Part shown: positions 10,551 through 23,000 of the stretch, piece by piece | How positions within the stretch are numbered: position 1 is the stretch's first letter | Layout: each line of letters begins with the position of its first letter | Assembly (NCBI RefSeq): GCF_000699445.3 | Contig: NC_067196.1 | Span: 91,669,364-91,733,363, forward strand | Length of the DNA stretch: 64,000 bases | Origin: Schistosoma haematobium | Lineage: Eukaryota > Platyhelminthes > Trematoda > Strigeidida > Schistosomatidae | Direction of reading: 5' to 3' | Position numbers and translations under genes: made by a program | Notes under the pieces: model-generated | Told to the model about the DNA's origin: nothing | The model's input: only the letters and a program-made list of their open reading frames with translations | The model's database searches: none

Positions 10551-11385
10551 TTACTTACTTACGCCTGTTACTTCTAATGGAGCATAGTCTACCAACCAGC
10601 ATTCTACAACCCACTCTGTCCCACTCTACCTTCTTTTCTAGTTCTATCCAACTTTTCTTTATTTTTCTCATGTCTGTCTACATTATTCGGCGTAATGTGT
10701 TCTTTGGTCTTCCTCTTCTCCTCATTTGGCTTTGAGGATTCCATGTGGGGGCTTGTCTTGTGACGCAGTTTGCTGCTTTCCTTAATGTGTGTCCTATCCA
10801 CTACCAGCAATTCTTCACGATTTCTTCCTCTACTGTAATCTGGTTTGTTCTCTCCCATAGTAGGTTTCTGTTGATAGTGTCTGGCCAACAGATCTGAAGT
10901 ATCTTGCGTAGACAACAGTTAATAAACATTTTTATCTTCTGGATGATGGTTTATGTAGTTCTCCAAGTTTGTACCCCATACAGTAGAACTATCTTGACAT
11001 TTGTATTGAAAATCCTGACTACGGTGTTGGTTGACAATTGTTTTCAGTTCCAGATGTTCTTGAGTTGTAAATATTCTGCTATTGCTTTTCCAATTCACGC
11101 CTTCACATCTGCATCAGATCCACCCTGTTCATCAATGATGCTACCCAAATATGTAAAGGTTTTTCATCTTTCAAATCTTCTCCGTCTAATGTGATTGGAT
11201 TTGTGCACGCTGTGTTGTATCGGAGAATCTTGCTTTTCCCTTTGTGTATATTGAGACCTACTGCTGCTGCTGAGGCTGCTGCCACACTGTTCGTCTTCTC
11301 CTGAATTTGTTGTTTCGTTTGTGATGGGAGGGCCAGATCATCTTCGAAGTGCAGATCGTCCAACTGCATCCTAGAAATATATTGT
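10551..11385 (-). mobile_element. RTE 3' fragment in frizzled intron
   Basis: It starts (on +) with CTTACTTACTTACGCCTGTTAC and extends to the position of the FADD motif (LHFEDDLALPSQT on the minus strand near 11330-11355). It is diverged and interrupted by stops; a different, older subfamily from the 42-50 kb pair. Confidence 0.85.
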
Positions 11386-11514
11386 TATAGTTTATATTTA
11401 TTCTATACATTTGATTGCATTGAGATGACATGAACAATTCGAGATTTTTACCAAAATTAAGACTAAATAGTAATCGTAGTAATCATAATTTAAGAAAAAA
11501 TAGACCAGTATGAA

Positions 11515-11985
11515 GTTGTTGAGATTGAGATCATGAATCGATGAATGCTTGACTACCATTGATAACCTGGAGGTAATGGACAGTCGTTTCGTCTTATTGT
11601 GGGATTACTTAGAAATGTGTATCCGCGATTCCGCTCGCGATATTCAAACCCCATACAGATAGTTAGCATGTGCTCATTAATGACTAGCTTCGTGAGGGAA
11701 TTCTCGGAGTTCTAGTAAGAGGCCGTCACCAGTGGAGCTAATCAATATCAGGTAGAGACAAGTCGCACAATTTTGCGGATCAGTTGAGGTTACACATTAA
11801 AACCATTGTATTCCAGATGATTGATCTAGAGGTTAAGCGTTCACGCGCTAGACCGAAAGTCCTGGGTCCGAACACCATGAGTGGGGTCGTGGATGAACAC
11901 TACTGAGTCAAAACACTAGGATCAGACGACCGTCCAGTGTCTTCAGGTTTTCACTGGTGGTCTAACATCAGTCGATTCATAATCT
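11515..11985. repeat. tRNA-derived repeats, inverted pair, degenerate
   Basis: A minus copy (11515-11670, core CTAAGTA) abuts a plus copy (11665-11985, core ACTGAGTCA). Both ribozymes are broken. Confidence 0.6.
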
Positions 11986-12129
11986 TAATCAAAAAATAAA
12001 CCACCATTAACGATTTACCGTCATCTGGTTTTTACATTTTTAATATGTTATCACTAGCACACTTGATTTAGAATGGTAATTATCTTAGTTTGTAGTTTTT
12101 AGTCTAAGTTAATGATAAGCCAATAAAAA

Positions 12130-12720
12130 TGGGAGTAATGTATAAAAGGAAGATTGCACATCAGGACACTGTACAGGAAGAGAGAATTAGTTCGTAGACA
12201 GAAAGATATAAAATAATTTTAATCTCATAATTTACGGAAGACAAACAGTGTATACATCTACAGCATTGTGATCGTTTCTGATCCATGTCACCAAGAGTCT
12301 CCAATCATTCATTACGATAGTCACATGGACCCCAACCAAGCAGTTTGCATCAACCAACATGGCTCAGACCAGAAGTTAGTGACTTCAAGCAACGATGTCA
12401 CGTTTTGATTTGGCCACCTCTGACTTTATTCCAACCATCCTCTACACAAGTCAGCATTGAGCGTCGTGGTAATCGGTGTTCAGGCATACGTAACACTTGG
12501 CCCGACCATTTCAGTCGACGAAGATTTACAACCTCATCAACTAATTTACCATCATTCTCTAATATCATTTATCTAACTTCACTATTACCTACCTGGTGAT
12601 CCAAGAAGATGCAAACAATATTTCTAAGACATCTGTGACCAAATACTAGTAGCTTACGAATATCTTCTACTCTTAATGGCCACGTTTCACAGCTGTAAAG
12701 TAGAACAGAAAAAACTGGTG
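12130..12720 (-). mobile_element. Second non-LTR family, 3' end
   Basis: Inverse of the 50.4-51.2 kb sequence: 3' untranslated part then the end of the coding region (position of DHRCLRNI and HVLRMPE). Decayed. Confidence 0.75.
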
Positions 12721-12789
12721 ATAAAATACAAATCATCACAATAGTTTATTTTGATGTGTAATTCTTCTGAACTTTTCATAAAAAAATTG

Positions 12790-13135
12790 ACTATTCACAA
12801 TCTGAAGGGGTTTTGTAGAGATTGTAGTAATTTCTATTGTAGCTAGATCAACATGGCGAACCTGAAAACACTGGACGACGTACAAGACTGAAGGCTCCTG
12901 GATTTGATTCCCACAGGCAGGATTACGAATATGTACTGTTGATGAATCCTACAATAAGACAAAACGGCCATCTAGTACTTTCAAGTTTTCCATATTGATC
13001 TGGAGTACTTGTATCGAAAGCCTGCAAGCATCTGCGTTTGATTCCCAAAAGCAAGATTATGAATACATACTGCTGATGAATCCTACAATAAGACAAAGCG
13101 GCCATCTAGTACTTTCAAATTTTAAATAATGGTTG
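12790..13135 (+). repeat. tRNA-derived repeat 3' ends in tandem
   Basis: Two tandem units about 137 bases apart share TGATGAATCCTACAATAAGAC. The second keeps CTGATGA but GAA is AAA in both. Confidence 0.6.
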
Positions 13136-13317
13136 AAGGTAGTCAACAGGAAACTAAATAAGGATTTGACATGTATGACATTGATCACTACCCAGTGATC
13201 AATCAATTGTGACTTTCAACTTTTCCATATTGATCTAGTTTCAATCAATTCATGATCTGAATGATTAAAATTGATCTTTTTTTTTCTTTTTTTTTATTAT
13301 TGATTTTCTTTTTTCAG

Positions 13318-14544
13318 ATCTATCATTTTTTTGCATGGTTTATTCCTGGTACAAAAGCGATTATAATATTGATTTTATCAGCAATTGATGGTGATCCCAT
13401 TGGTGGTTTATGTACTGTTGGTTCAATTAATTTATATTATTTACGTATATTTATCCTTATTCCAATGTGTATTTATTTAAGTTTAGGTACAATCTTTTTA
13501 TTTGCTGGTTTTATTGCTTTATTTAAAATACGTAATGAAATTAAATGTCAAACTCGTAGTCATTTAAAAACTGATAAATTAGAGAAATTAATGATTCGTA
13601 TTGGTATATTTAGTGTATTGTATATTGTCCCAGCAACTATTGTTATAGCATGTTATTGTTATGAATTATATTATCGTGATTTATGGAATAAAGGACATAA
13701 TTGTCCATGTATTACATTATCATATATGAAAGATTTAACACATCAGAATTTATTAGATCAATTGAGATCATTATTTATCAATCATGATCCTGATCATGAT
13801 CATCATACATTATCATTAAATGATCAAATGATAAAAGGTAAACATGGTTTTACATTACATTTAAATCCACCACAATATGTAAATGTTCAACCGGAATATG
13901 CAGTGTTTATGTTAAAATATTTTATGTCACTTGTTATTGGTATTACATCAGGATTTTGGATATGGTCTAGTAAAACAGTGAATTCATGGCAATTATGTTT
14001 AAAACGTGTAGTTCATCGTTCATCTAGAACAAATTCTAAACATCATCATCAAAGAGCAGTATCTATTGGTGTTCTAAGTCATACTGGAGTATTTGTACCA
14101 AATCGTTCACCACCACCACCACCACCATCACTGCCAAATCCAGGTACAATGAGTTGGAATACAGGACAATCAAAAGTTTGGATGAATAGTAATAATCATT
14201 CTAAATTGTCAAATGGATTAAATCTAGGTGTTAATAATTGTACAACATGGCAAGATGATTACATTTCTAATAATCGATTAGTTCCACAACCACCATCAAC
14301 AAATCTTGAATGTCATCATTCTACTGGTATTCATATAAATCATACAATGCCTATTTCAGTTGGTTCAGTTATCGGTACATCAGGTTTACAAGTTAATTCA
14401 GGATCATTTACTAATGGTCCATTAGATGGTACAGCCATAAGTGGAGGTAGTGGTACAAGTTTACCTGGACAACAACATAATGGACGTAAAATTGATGCTA
14501 ATAATCTATTTCTTATGTCGTCGGTACCAATAACACATATCTGA
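13318..14544 (+). CDS. fz5/8: Frizzled 5/8, last exon: membrane segments 4-7 and cytoplasmic tail
   Basis: This terminal exon encodes 408 residues plus TGA. Hydrophobic segments lie at about 13318-13386, 13437-13530, 13600-13670 and 13895-13975, completing seven membrane spans. FALF-K-IR and HLKTDKLEKLMIRIG in the third cytoplasmic loop match the family. KTVNSW at 13972-13989 fits the KTxxxW motif that binds the Dishevelled PDZ domain and is needed for canonical signalling. The tail of about 185 residues includes a run of six prolines and is rich in Asn, Ser and His. The protein ends in ITHI, a class I PDZ ligand (T-x-hydrophobic). The acceptor is TTTTTTCAG at 13317, phase 0, so residue order reads SQ then IYHFFAWFIPG, as in vertebrate receptors. 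An open frame upstream to 13261 is T-rich intron. Confidence 0.94.
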   Translation: MYHFFAWFIPGTKAIIILILSAIDGDPIGGLCTVGSINLYYLRIFILIPMCIYLSLGTIFLFAGFIALFKIRNEIKCQTRSHLKTDKLEKLMIRIGIFSVLYIVPATIVIACYCYELYYRDLWNKGHNCPCITLSYMKDLTHQNLLDQLRSLFINHDPDHDHHTLSLNDQMIKGKHGFTLHLNPPQYVNVQPEYAVFMLKYFMSLVIGITSGFWIWSSKTVNSWQLCLKRVVHRSSRTNSKHHHQRAVSIGVLSHTGVFVPNRSPPPPPPSLPNPGTMSWNTGQSKVWMNSNNHSKLSNGLNLGVNNCTTWQDDYISNNRLVPQPPSTNLECHHSTGIHINHTMPISVGSVIGTSGLQVNSGSFTNGPLDGTAISGGSGTSLPGQQHNGRKIDANNLFLMSSVPITHI

Positions 14545-15082
14545 ACAATTCAATACAATTCATCTATAACATTATATAAACACTCATATAACTATTAAAG
14601 CCTTTTTCATCCCGGTCTATCACTAATATCATATAAAACATCATAAACACTATGAACAAAGGTATCAGTTACCAATTCTAACTTAAATCACAATTCATTT
14701 TACATTGGTAAAACTTACTATTAATCTTTCATATTATCAATATCAACATTAAACTACTTAAATACTGTGGTAAATATACCGGGGGGGGGGAGGTATTTTG
14801 TTATTTCTTTATCAATATATAGACTTATTTTAGTTTGTAAATGTGAATATAAATTTAAGGCAGCTTATACAAAGTACTTAAATTTGTAAATGAGTAGTAG
14901 TAATCATACTACTGAATTACAGTCTCCTTTGTTTGTTTGTTTGTTTAGGTTTCTTCTCTTCACATTGATATCCATTTGTAGTTGAGAGAAATTCCAAATG
15001 GTTTCTTCTTTTCTTTTTGTTTTGTTTTTGAAATTCTTTCTATATTTCAAAAGGTTTTTACAATTTCATCATACCTCTAGTT

Positions 15083-15133
15083 ACTTACTTACTTTACTTA
15101 TGCCTTTTACTCTTAATGGAGCATAGGTGACCG
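15083..15133 (-). mobile_element. RTE tail remnant
   Basis: CTTACTTACT... followed by TATGCCTTTTACTCTTAATG, a short remnant of the element's last ~50 bases, in the likely frizzled 3' UTR. Confidence 0.7.
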
Positions 15134-15476
15134 AATCATACCTCTAGTACACTTTCATAATAGTTTGTATATAATGATTACATTCAAGTAACGTAATCTC
15201 TCTCTCTCACTCTCTCTCTACCTATCTACCCACTTATCTATCTATCTATATGTATGTATAAATGTATGGTTCAGAATTTACAACTTTTCATTTATTGTAA
15301 CAGTTGAATAGGAGGACATGGACAGAATCAATCACTCGAAATTGGTGCCTTTCCCCTTTTTTTTCTTTTGTATCAGTCAATTAAACAGTTGAACTCAATT
15401 AGATTTACATGATTTGAATATAAACAGTTTTGTTTATCGGCAAAGAAATATCAAAATTTAATGACAATGAAAACAA

Positions 15477-15760
<284 letters not shown>

Positions 15761-15957
15761 CAAAATTTAGTGAATTATCATGATTCTAATTAAGAATTAT
15801 GACTTTAGCATTTTTCTTGTGCATAATTTGTGCTTACATTTGTAAATGATAATAATAATAATTTTTGCATGTGTATTAATTGTTATAGTAAATTGAATAA
15901 ATACACTTATACATAGTTATCAAGTTGTGACATTATTAGCTCAATAAAAAAAATATT

Positions 15958-16490
15958 ATTTTATTTATTTATTTATTTGAACACATAAATATTGGTACAA
16001 AGGGGCACCGAATACATGTGCGCCGCACGAGTCACGTGATTTGTATGTGAGCTGTGGTACTGCCCGGGTTCCCAGTCGGAATTAGGTGGTTTTCTTAAGG
16101 GGCCACAACCGGAGCCTTAAACCTAAAAGTCTAATACACAAGTCAGTGGAGCATCGTAAGGAGATACAGTCCCATAATAGCCAGTGACTAGTTATCGGTT
16201 CATACGCCATTCGTTCCTTCAGGACATTAGAGCCTATGTGCACGATTGGTTTGGAATCAGGGTTTTCCAACTCCCCTAGGTGAACTCACCGTGTCCACCA
16301 ACCCGGTTAAAGCCCCGGACATTCGGTTTTCATCCTCTCAACTTGGTAGACAACAGTAATGCCGCGAGAAGGGAATGAGTAGGACTTCCCTGGCAGAGGC
16401 TATATACACGTGGCCATGTGAGAGCATTTCGAGAGGGAGAGCTGACTCTCCCCCCTTTCGGCTGCACCAGGGCATTTTTGTTAAAGAAAA
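15958..16490 (-). mobile_element. ~500-bp dispersed element, copy 2
   Basis: Inverse orientation. On + it opens with a TTTATTTATTTATTTG tail, then AACACATAAATATTGGTACA and AAAGGGGCACCGAATAC, and ends near GGCTGCACCAGGGC. Confidence 0.8.
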
Positions 16491-16749
16491 AACAGTCCGA
16501 TTCTACTAGAAATCTGAGATAAATTGACATTAAATGGTTCAAAATGAGTAAAATGTTGATATCACAACTTTGTTTTGATTTGAAAAGTATTTTGATATCA
16601 ATTAGCTGTTGAACAATGGAATATGAATTATATCGAAGTGTAACCAAGGCAACCTACTTGAATATATGGGCTATCTATTCCTACCATCTAGACATTTCAA
16701 CAAGTTATCTGTTTTCCTGTTTGTTTTAACACATCAATATGTCAATTAA

Positions 16750-17190
16750 TCGTATATCGAGGCAGTCTTCACAGGATACACATCCGGAAATAAGAGAGAG
16801 ATTGATCAATTGTAGTCCTTAACAACAATGGGAAGACACAAGCGAACAACACCAAGTGTATTTAAACTTTACCCTATTGCACATGAAATTGGCTATAAGA
16901 ACTCAGTAGCTAAGTGGATAATGCGATGGCGTTTGAAGTGAACGGTACTGAGTTCGAGTCACAGAGTGAACATCAACTCTGAGATGCAGGTACATTCAGC
17001 TGACCAGTCGGGAATAGGACGAAACATGAGTCAAACTGGATTTTACTTCTATCCACTATCCATCTTTGTTTAAAGAGCTATATCGAAGTGATCCGCACAG
17101 GATGCACATATGCCAATAAGAGTGAGACTGATCAATTGCAGTCGTAAACATCAATAGGAAGATACAAGTAAATAACACCTTGTGAATATC
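16750..17190 (+). repeat. SM-alpha-like tRNA/hammerhead repeat, partial tandem dimer
   Basis: One unit from ATATCGAGGCAG (16754) contains a tRNA-like part (AGCTAAGTGGATAATGCG, GAGTTCGAGTCAC) and a hammerhead at 16994-17041 (stem I ATTCAG/CTGGAT, GAA intact). The head then repeats at ATATCGAAGTG (17080), a period of 326 bases. The ribozyme core is CTGACCA, with G8 changed to C. Confidence 0.75.
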
Positions 17191-18109
17191 ATTGTTAGAT
17201 TATACCAAAAGTTATGTATTTAGCTTAAAATATGAGCATAGTATAACGGCAATTGATCTACTACAAAAATTAGGGAATATTTTTAGGTTAAACAGATTAT
17301 ATTGTAGATAGACATTAGTTAAATAGTCGATGAAAATCAGAAACCATTAGTCATTTGTTTTGTAGATCACTAACGTAGATGATCTTTGTCGAATGATTGC
17401 AAATCTATTCGAATTAGACGGGAATGGTATGATGAACCAGCTAAATTGGAAGTCACACCTCGCGGTCAGCATCTAACATGGATTACCCCTTCGATGTTCC
17501 AAATTACCATGGCTGCTTTGAAGACGGTATAACACAAAGGACGTTACTATAAAAATGTTTTAGTAAGAATGAGTACAGAGAAGATAGAGAGGCCACCACC
17601 GCATGCGCTAGTCCATGGCATACGACTACCTGATGCACGTTGATTATTCTTGTCCTTGATGAGGATCGATGATTTGTTCGATATTCAGTGACCCAACTGC
17701 CGGATGATTTGTCTAGGGCTCAGTGACATTTCATTGGCTCTACATTTTCATCCTATTATTGGATTCTTTAATAGTGAACATCTACCTAGCTCATTCAAGT
17801 CTCACAGTCAACTCTAAACCCATAAACCAATGAGTTGGTTTCCATCGATTTCTTTTAACATCAATCAATTCTTAATATTACAAAATTATCATTCTTTGTC
17901 ACTGAATAGTTACCTCACACTAGATATAACTGAACTTCACCGATCGCGACCTTTTACTGGAACTTCAAAGATTATCATTCGGAACCAAGCTTTAGTGAGT
18001 ACATGATTATTATTATTACTATTACTATTACAATAGAGGGTTTAGGGAGATCGAAAGGCAATAATCTATAAAATCTAATCATCTTCATAAAATTTGTATA
18101 TTATGATCG

Positions 18110-18310
18110 GCGAGACTTTAATTTATGGACAAATCAATCAGGTATTAGATAGCAGGTCTTGGATTTTGGCGCAAAATTCACTTATCCGTCTGGATAAATA
18201 GAGTTTTGGCATTTTAACTGATGCCAGTTTATGATGAAAATCCTAAATCTAATTCCTGACCTTAACCATCAACTGTAAATCATCATTCGGATTCCTCATA
18301 TTAATTTATA
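18110..18310 (+). repeat. Dispersed ~200-bp repeat, copy A
   Basis: Inverse match to 23915-24110 (GCAGGTCTTG, AATTCAC...GATAAATAG, GATGAAAATCCTAAATCTAAT). Confidence 0.7.
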
Positions 18311-18654
18311 ATCTTCATTTGGTTTTAGTTATTAGGTGGTCACTCTCAAAGTCAATCTAACGTCGCTGAAAAGTTGTCCCCTAACTTTCTTCATTTCCCT
18401 TTGCATCATGTTTTTTTTTAAGTGGATCATTCATGAAACCGGTTAATTTGAGATATAGATCATTAGCTCATTGATAACATTGATTGATGGATATAATGAT
18501 TTTCTAATCAAACAATATTTAAGTTTGATGATGTTGTTCAGAATAACGATGAAAGCTTCACAATTAAACGATCTAGCTCAGAGAACAAAACTCTATTAGA
18601 AGTTTATTGATATCATCTATTAGAGAATTGTATTCTTACCAGTATAAGGGTTAA

Positions 18655-18800
18655 GGAGATTATTAAGTTTTTAATTGCGATCATAAACCGATTGATGTTA
18701 GACCACCGTTGGAAACCTGGAAGCATTGGATGGCCGTTTCATCATATTGTGGGACTCCTTAGCAGTGCACATCCACGATCCTGCCCGGGGGACTGGAACC
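18655..18800 (-). repeat. tRNA-derived repeat, 5'-truncated
   Basis: The hammerhead has CTAAGGA (G5 to A). Foreign sequence begins after CCAGGG at about 18800. Confidence 0.6.
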
Positions 18801-18829
18801 CAGGGCCGAAATTACAGGTATACCAAAGA

Positions 18830-19160
18830 AACATGAAACAGTAGAGCCGATAAGCAAGGAGGCAAGCGAGTAAGCGTGCGAGTCGAATGAGCAAGTCAAT
18901 GAACAGGATTAAAATGTACATGTATATACATAATGAAACGAATGAATCATCGAATCAATTAGGCGACTATTAGTAAAGCTATCAGAATGAATATATACGC
19001 GTAGGTAGTAGGCAATGCTCAAGCATATATATTCATACAAGTGAAACAACATTAAAGATACAATGATATAAGTTGTTATTGTACGAATGACTCTATTCGT
19101 TAAATAAGTTAATAAAAGGGCTTAATCAAATTAAATATGAACAGACTCAATGGCACATCA
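18830..19160. other. Unidentified insert between two repeats
   Basis: It starts where a tRNA-derived repeat is cut off (18800) and ends before the RTE insertion (19195). It has TATATACGCGTAGG and GAATGAGCAAGTC-type runs loosely like the LTR sequences. The family was not recognised. Confidence 0.3.
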
Positions 19161-19194
19161 GCTACTATAGTATCTTTTCAAATATTTTATTCAT

Positions 19195-19681
19195 TTCTTT
19201 CAATTACTTACTTACTTACGCCTGTTACTCCTCGTGAAGGAACATAGGCCGCTCACCAGCATTCTCCATCCAACCCTATCCTGGGCAATCCTTTCCAGCT
19301 CCTTCCAGTTATTATTCATCCTTTTCATATCTGCTTCTATTTCCCGATGTAATGTGTTCTTTGGCCTTCCTCTTTTCCGCTTCCCTTCAGGATTCCAAGT
19401 TAGGGCTTGTCTCGTGATGCAGTTTGACGATTTGCGTAATGTATGTCCTATCCATTTCCATCGTCTTTTCCTAATTTCCTCTTCAGCTGGAAGTTGGTTT
19501 GTTCTCTCCCACAGAAGGCTACTGCTGATGGTATCCGGCCAATGGATGTTGAGTGTCTTGCGTAGACAACTATTTATAAATACTTGTACTTTCTTGATTG
19601 TGGTTGTTGTAGTTCTCCAAGTTTCAGCTCCATACAGTAGAACTGCTTTGACGTTCGTATTGAAGATTCTTTCAATTACTT
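19195..19681 (-). mobile_element. Young 5'-truncated RTE insertion with target-site duplication
   Basis: About 470 bases of the C-terminal end, close to the 42.6-kb copy in sequence. Both sides carry TTCTTTCAATTACTT (19195-19209 and 19667-19681), overlapping the CTTA tail on the left. This is a typical dead-on-arrival product of target-primed reverse transcription. Confidence 0.9.
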
Positions 19682-19769
19682 TATATCAAATGTAGTGTTG
19701 TGTGCGCTACTACTTATATACACATAAGTAGTAGTATATAACCATAGTTAGGAATAGAATGTATTTCAG

Positions 19770-19990
19770 TAGAAAACCGAAAAGGAAGGAACGAGAAAAG
19801 AAAACAATTGGAACAATGAATTCTGAAACGACGGATTGTTAGTTTGCAAATGAATTATTTACTGTATGATTCTCAGATTATGGTAAGTCGCCCTATAATT
19901 TTATATCCCAGTATATCCGATTGTCCTCCCCTCCTTCTCGTGTTCTTGTTCCCTATAGTAGTTTCAGCTGTAAGAGAACTTTTTTTTCTT
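19770..19990. repeat. ACAGATATAAGTAGT-type repeat, weak copy
   Basis: GGAACAATGAATTCTGAAAC, TTTACTGTATGATTCTCAGA and later blocks resemble 37560-37690. Confidence 0.45.
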
Positions 19991-20729
19991 TTTAACAATA
20001 GTACAACAAATTGTACTTTTATAAAATTACATAATAAAGATAATAAACCAATGTAATACATGTTACTTTTTCCTGTAATACATACACATATACAAGGATG
20101 TATACATAAAGATGTATAATTTCTGTCATATATAGTAGTATATACGTTCTAAATAAAAGTCATGTGTTATGTCAATCATAGTTTCACATGTAAAGGGCTT
20201 ATTTCGCCATTGACATACAACTGAATTGTAATATTTTACTTAAAATTTTATAATATTTTAACTATTATTATAACACTTATACATCTTCAAATAATCCTGT
20301 TTAGTTTAGTGATGAGTTAATGAAAGTTTAAGTTAATCATTGGAAGGTGAAACACGACTCATACATCCACATCTTGCCTCCTGGATATTGAAACTTATCC
20401 TATAAACTAACATAAGCGATAAACTGGGGTGGTAGAGATCGAACTAATCAACCATTTAACCGATACCCATAAACGATTACAATGAAAAATAGCACAGGAT
20501 AATTGCTGTATAGTCACAAAATGGTTTAATTCTTTGGGTATAGCTTTAAGTTAGTAACCCGGTGATTATTAGTTTAAATCTTCTATTGATCAATAATGTA
20601 CCAACAATATCCTACTTTAATTTTTGAGGTAAATCACTCTCATGTTTTTTTAATGTCACAATTGATTAGTTGTTAACCGGTATGGTGAATAATATAGTAC
20701 ATTTTAAAAAGCCGACATATTACATCCAG

Positions 20730-21245
20730 TAAGTAAGTCAGGACGGAGTCAGACAAGAAGGTCTACTCTCCGCCTCCTTCTTTCTTCTGGTGGTCAGCTG
20801 GATTATGAAGACCTCGACATCTGAGGGAAAACATGGCATACAATGGACATCTCAGAACCACTTAGACGATTTGGACTTCGCAGATGACCTAACCCTTCTA
20901 TCGCATACATATGAACACATGTAGATAAAGAAAGCCAGTGTAGCTGCAGTCTCTGTATCAGTAGGCCTCAACATACACAAGGGGAAAACTAAGGTCCTCA
21001 AATACAACACGGAGAACAGCAATTCAATCACACTTGATGGCGAAACTCTGGAAGATGTAAAATCCTTCACATACATGAGAAGCATAATCGATTAACAGGA
21101 AGGATCAGATGCAGACATAAAGGCGAGGATTGGCGAAGCAAGAGCCGCATTCCTTCAGTTGAAGAACATATGGAACTCAAAACAACTGTCTCTCAACAAA
21201 TATCAAAGTGTGAATCTTCAATACCAACATCAAGGCAGTACTACT
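20730..21245 (+). mobile_element. RTE internal fragment
   Basis: It matches the reverse-transcriptase segment from GVRQG through FADDL (DDLTLLSHTY here) to the position of [10 protein letters not shown]. It has in-frame stops (for example in place of Met in the EQMQMK segment) and no tail. Confidence 0.85.
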
Positions 21246-21269
21246 GTTCAGAGCACAATAATCAGCTTC

Positions 21270-22425
21270 CACTGTATGAATCCTATATTTAACACATACG
21301 TAGTTTATAAACAACCAAACCAGATCGCATCACACCATTAAATATAAGAAATAAGAATTAAACAAGATCAAGCCCAAAAGTGACTGTGAGTGTGAGAGAC
21401 TTTAAATAATAAATGAGAATTAATTCAAGAATAGTAAATCATATAACTCTACCTGTAGCTCCTCTATGATTACTGTCGGTTCCAAGACCGGGTAAAAAAG
21501 GAGGGTTGGGGATTGGGTCACGAACACCATCCTGTAGAAAACAACATTGCTAAAACAACGCTAGCCATTTAAAGAAAGTAAATCGTATAAAAGTAGTCAA
21601 TAGATCAAATAGAAGATTATAATAAAGGGAACATGGATATACACATAATACAGTTACTTCGTAGTTATACAATATCAATATATGTTATAATAGTGCATAA
21701 ATGAATCTTAGCAGTTATCATTCATTTATTCTTTGTTCAGATATAATAGCCAACTTCCAACTCATTCTAAGGTCATATATTTTGAAGGTCATTTTGTGTA
21801 CATGATGATCGCGTTCAAGAAACTTGTTCCTTTATTTAAACGTAACTTTGTTAATAAACCTATAATGCAGCATTCGAGTAATACTTTAAGGACAACAGAT
21901 GATTTAAACATATCATTTAGATGATCAGTAGTAAGTACAGAAGTTAGAGATAAGTCTATATTAATTATTTAATTTTGTAGTGTTGGTTACTATGCTAAGC
22001 CAAACAGCTTGTTCTAGCTTCTCTTATCTCTTCACTTATCAACCTTGACTGTTTTTATGTGAATGTATGTGTGTGCACTTCTTATCCTATTCATCACATG
22101 TCTGTGACTTATATTTGTTCGGCTATAAATAACGATTAACGGTTGGCTAACACGTCTCCACTGCGCGTCATTCCACTTTGCTCTCTTCTCTATGCTTTCT
22201 TTGCTTCGTCCCTATGATTGTCTGTCCAGATCAATGAATGCATGAAATATATGTATTCAAAAATTCATTCTCGTATTTGACTTATTTAATTCCGTTATTC
22301 ACCAACACGATTTAAGTCGATAATTATATACGAGGATTGACGATATATGTATGTATCGATAACAATCATTTATAGGATTCGATCTAAATAGGGTCAGATC
22401 TCGGGTCACAAAAATTCAATGTCAA
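21270..22425 (-). repeat. LTR-like sequence, copy 2, interrupted
   Basis: Blocks shared with 26985-27720 in the same order (ATCGCATCACACCATTAA, ACAAGATCAAG, CACTGCGCGTCATTCCAC). A 5' piece of RTE (21452-21565) is inserted within it. Confidence 0.6.
21452..21565 (+). mobile_element. RTE 5'-end-only fragment
   Basis: Aligned to the first ~110 bases of the RTE leader (CTCTACCTGTAGCTC... GTCGGTTCCAAGACCGGG...). It sits inside an LTR-like sequence and splits it. No coding part is attached. Confidence 0.8.
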
Positions 22426-22609
22426 TGAGCCAGTTTCAATGTATCTGTGAAATGTAACTAAGTCAGAAATAAATTTACCAAGTTTATTATCACTTTTTGG
22501 GATCTTTCTTTTCATAATTGAACAAAAGATAAGTCTGAATGATTAGATGAATCACAGTCGCTTATAAATTTATGTAAAATTGTCGTTTAAAGTTAACAAA
22601 CTAAGTTTA

Positions 22610-23000
22610 ATAGTTGAAATCATGAGTCAATTGAAGCTAGACCATTGTGTAAAACCCAGAATCACTGGACGGCCGTTTCGTCCTATTGCGGAACTCCTGA
22701 ACAGTGAGCATCCGCGATCTCGCCTCACGGAATTCGAACCCAGGACATATCAGTCTCGTGCACGAGCGCTTAACCACCAGACCACTGAGCCAACATCCAA
22801 CAGTGTTAATGTCTAACTTCAACCGATCCACGAAATTGTGCGACACATCCACCATTGTCTTCAAAGAGTTACTATCTCACAACAGGTGGGATCGTGGATG
22901 TGCACTGCTGAGGAGTCCCACAATGGGGCGAAACGGTTTTCCACCACTTGCGGGTTTTCCATGGTGGTCTAGCATCATCTAACTTATCATCTCAACTATT
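22610..23000. repeat. tRNA-derived repeats, inverted pair
   Basis: A minus copy (22610-22880, core TTCAGGA damaged, B box intact as GGAATTCGAACCC on +) faces a plus copy (22885-23000) with CTGAGGA and GAA intact but stem III and the cleavage site lost. Confidence 0.65.

Larger units (their letters stand above)
10425..13317 (+). other. Frizzled intron, about 2.9 kb
   Basis: GT (10425) to CAG (13317). It contains an RTE 3' piece (10551-11385), tRNA-derived repeats (11515-11985, 12790-13135) and a reverse-transcriptase 3' fragment (12130-12720). The last ~180 bases hold only T-rich sequence leading to the acceptor. Confidence 0.8.

Noticed and set aside
16994..17041. Active hammerhead in the SM-alpha-like copy
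   Set aside because: G8, needed for catalysis, is C in this copy and the other one; stem II is also weak.
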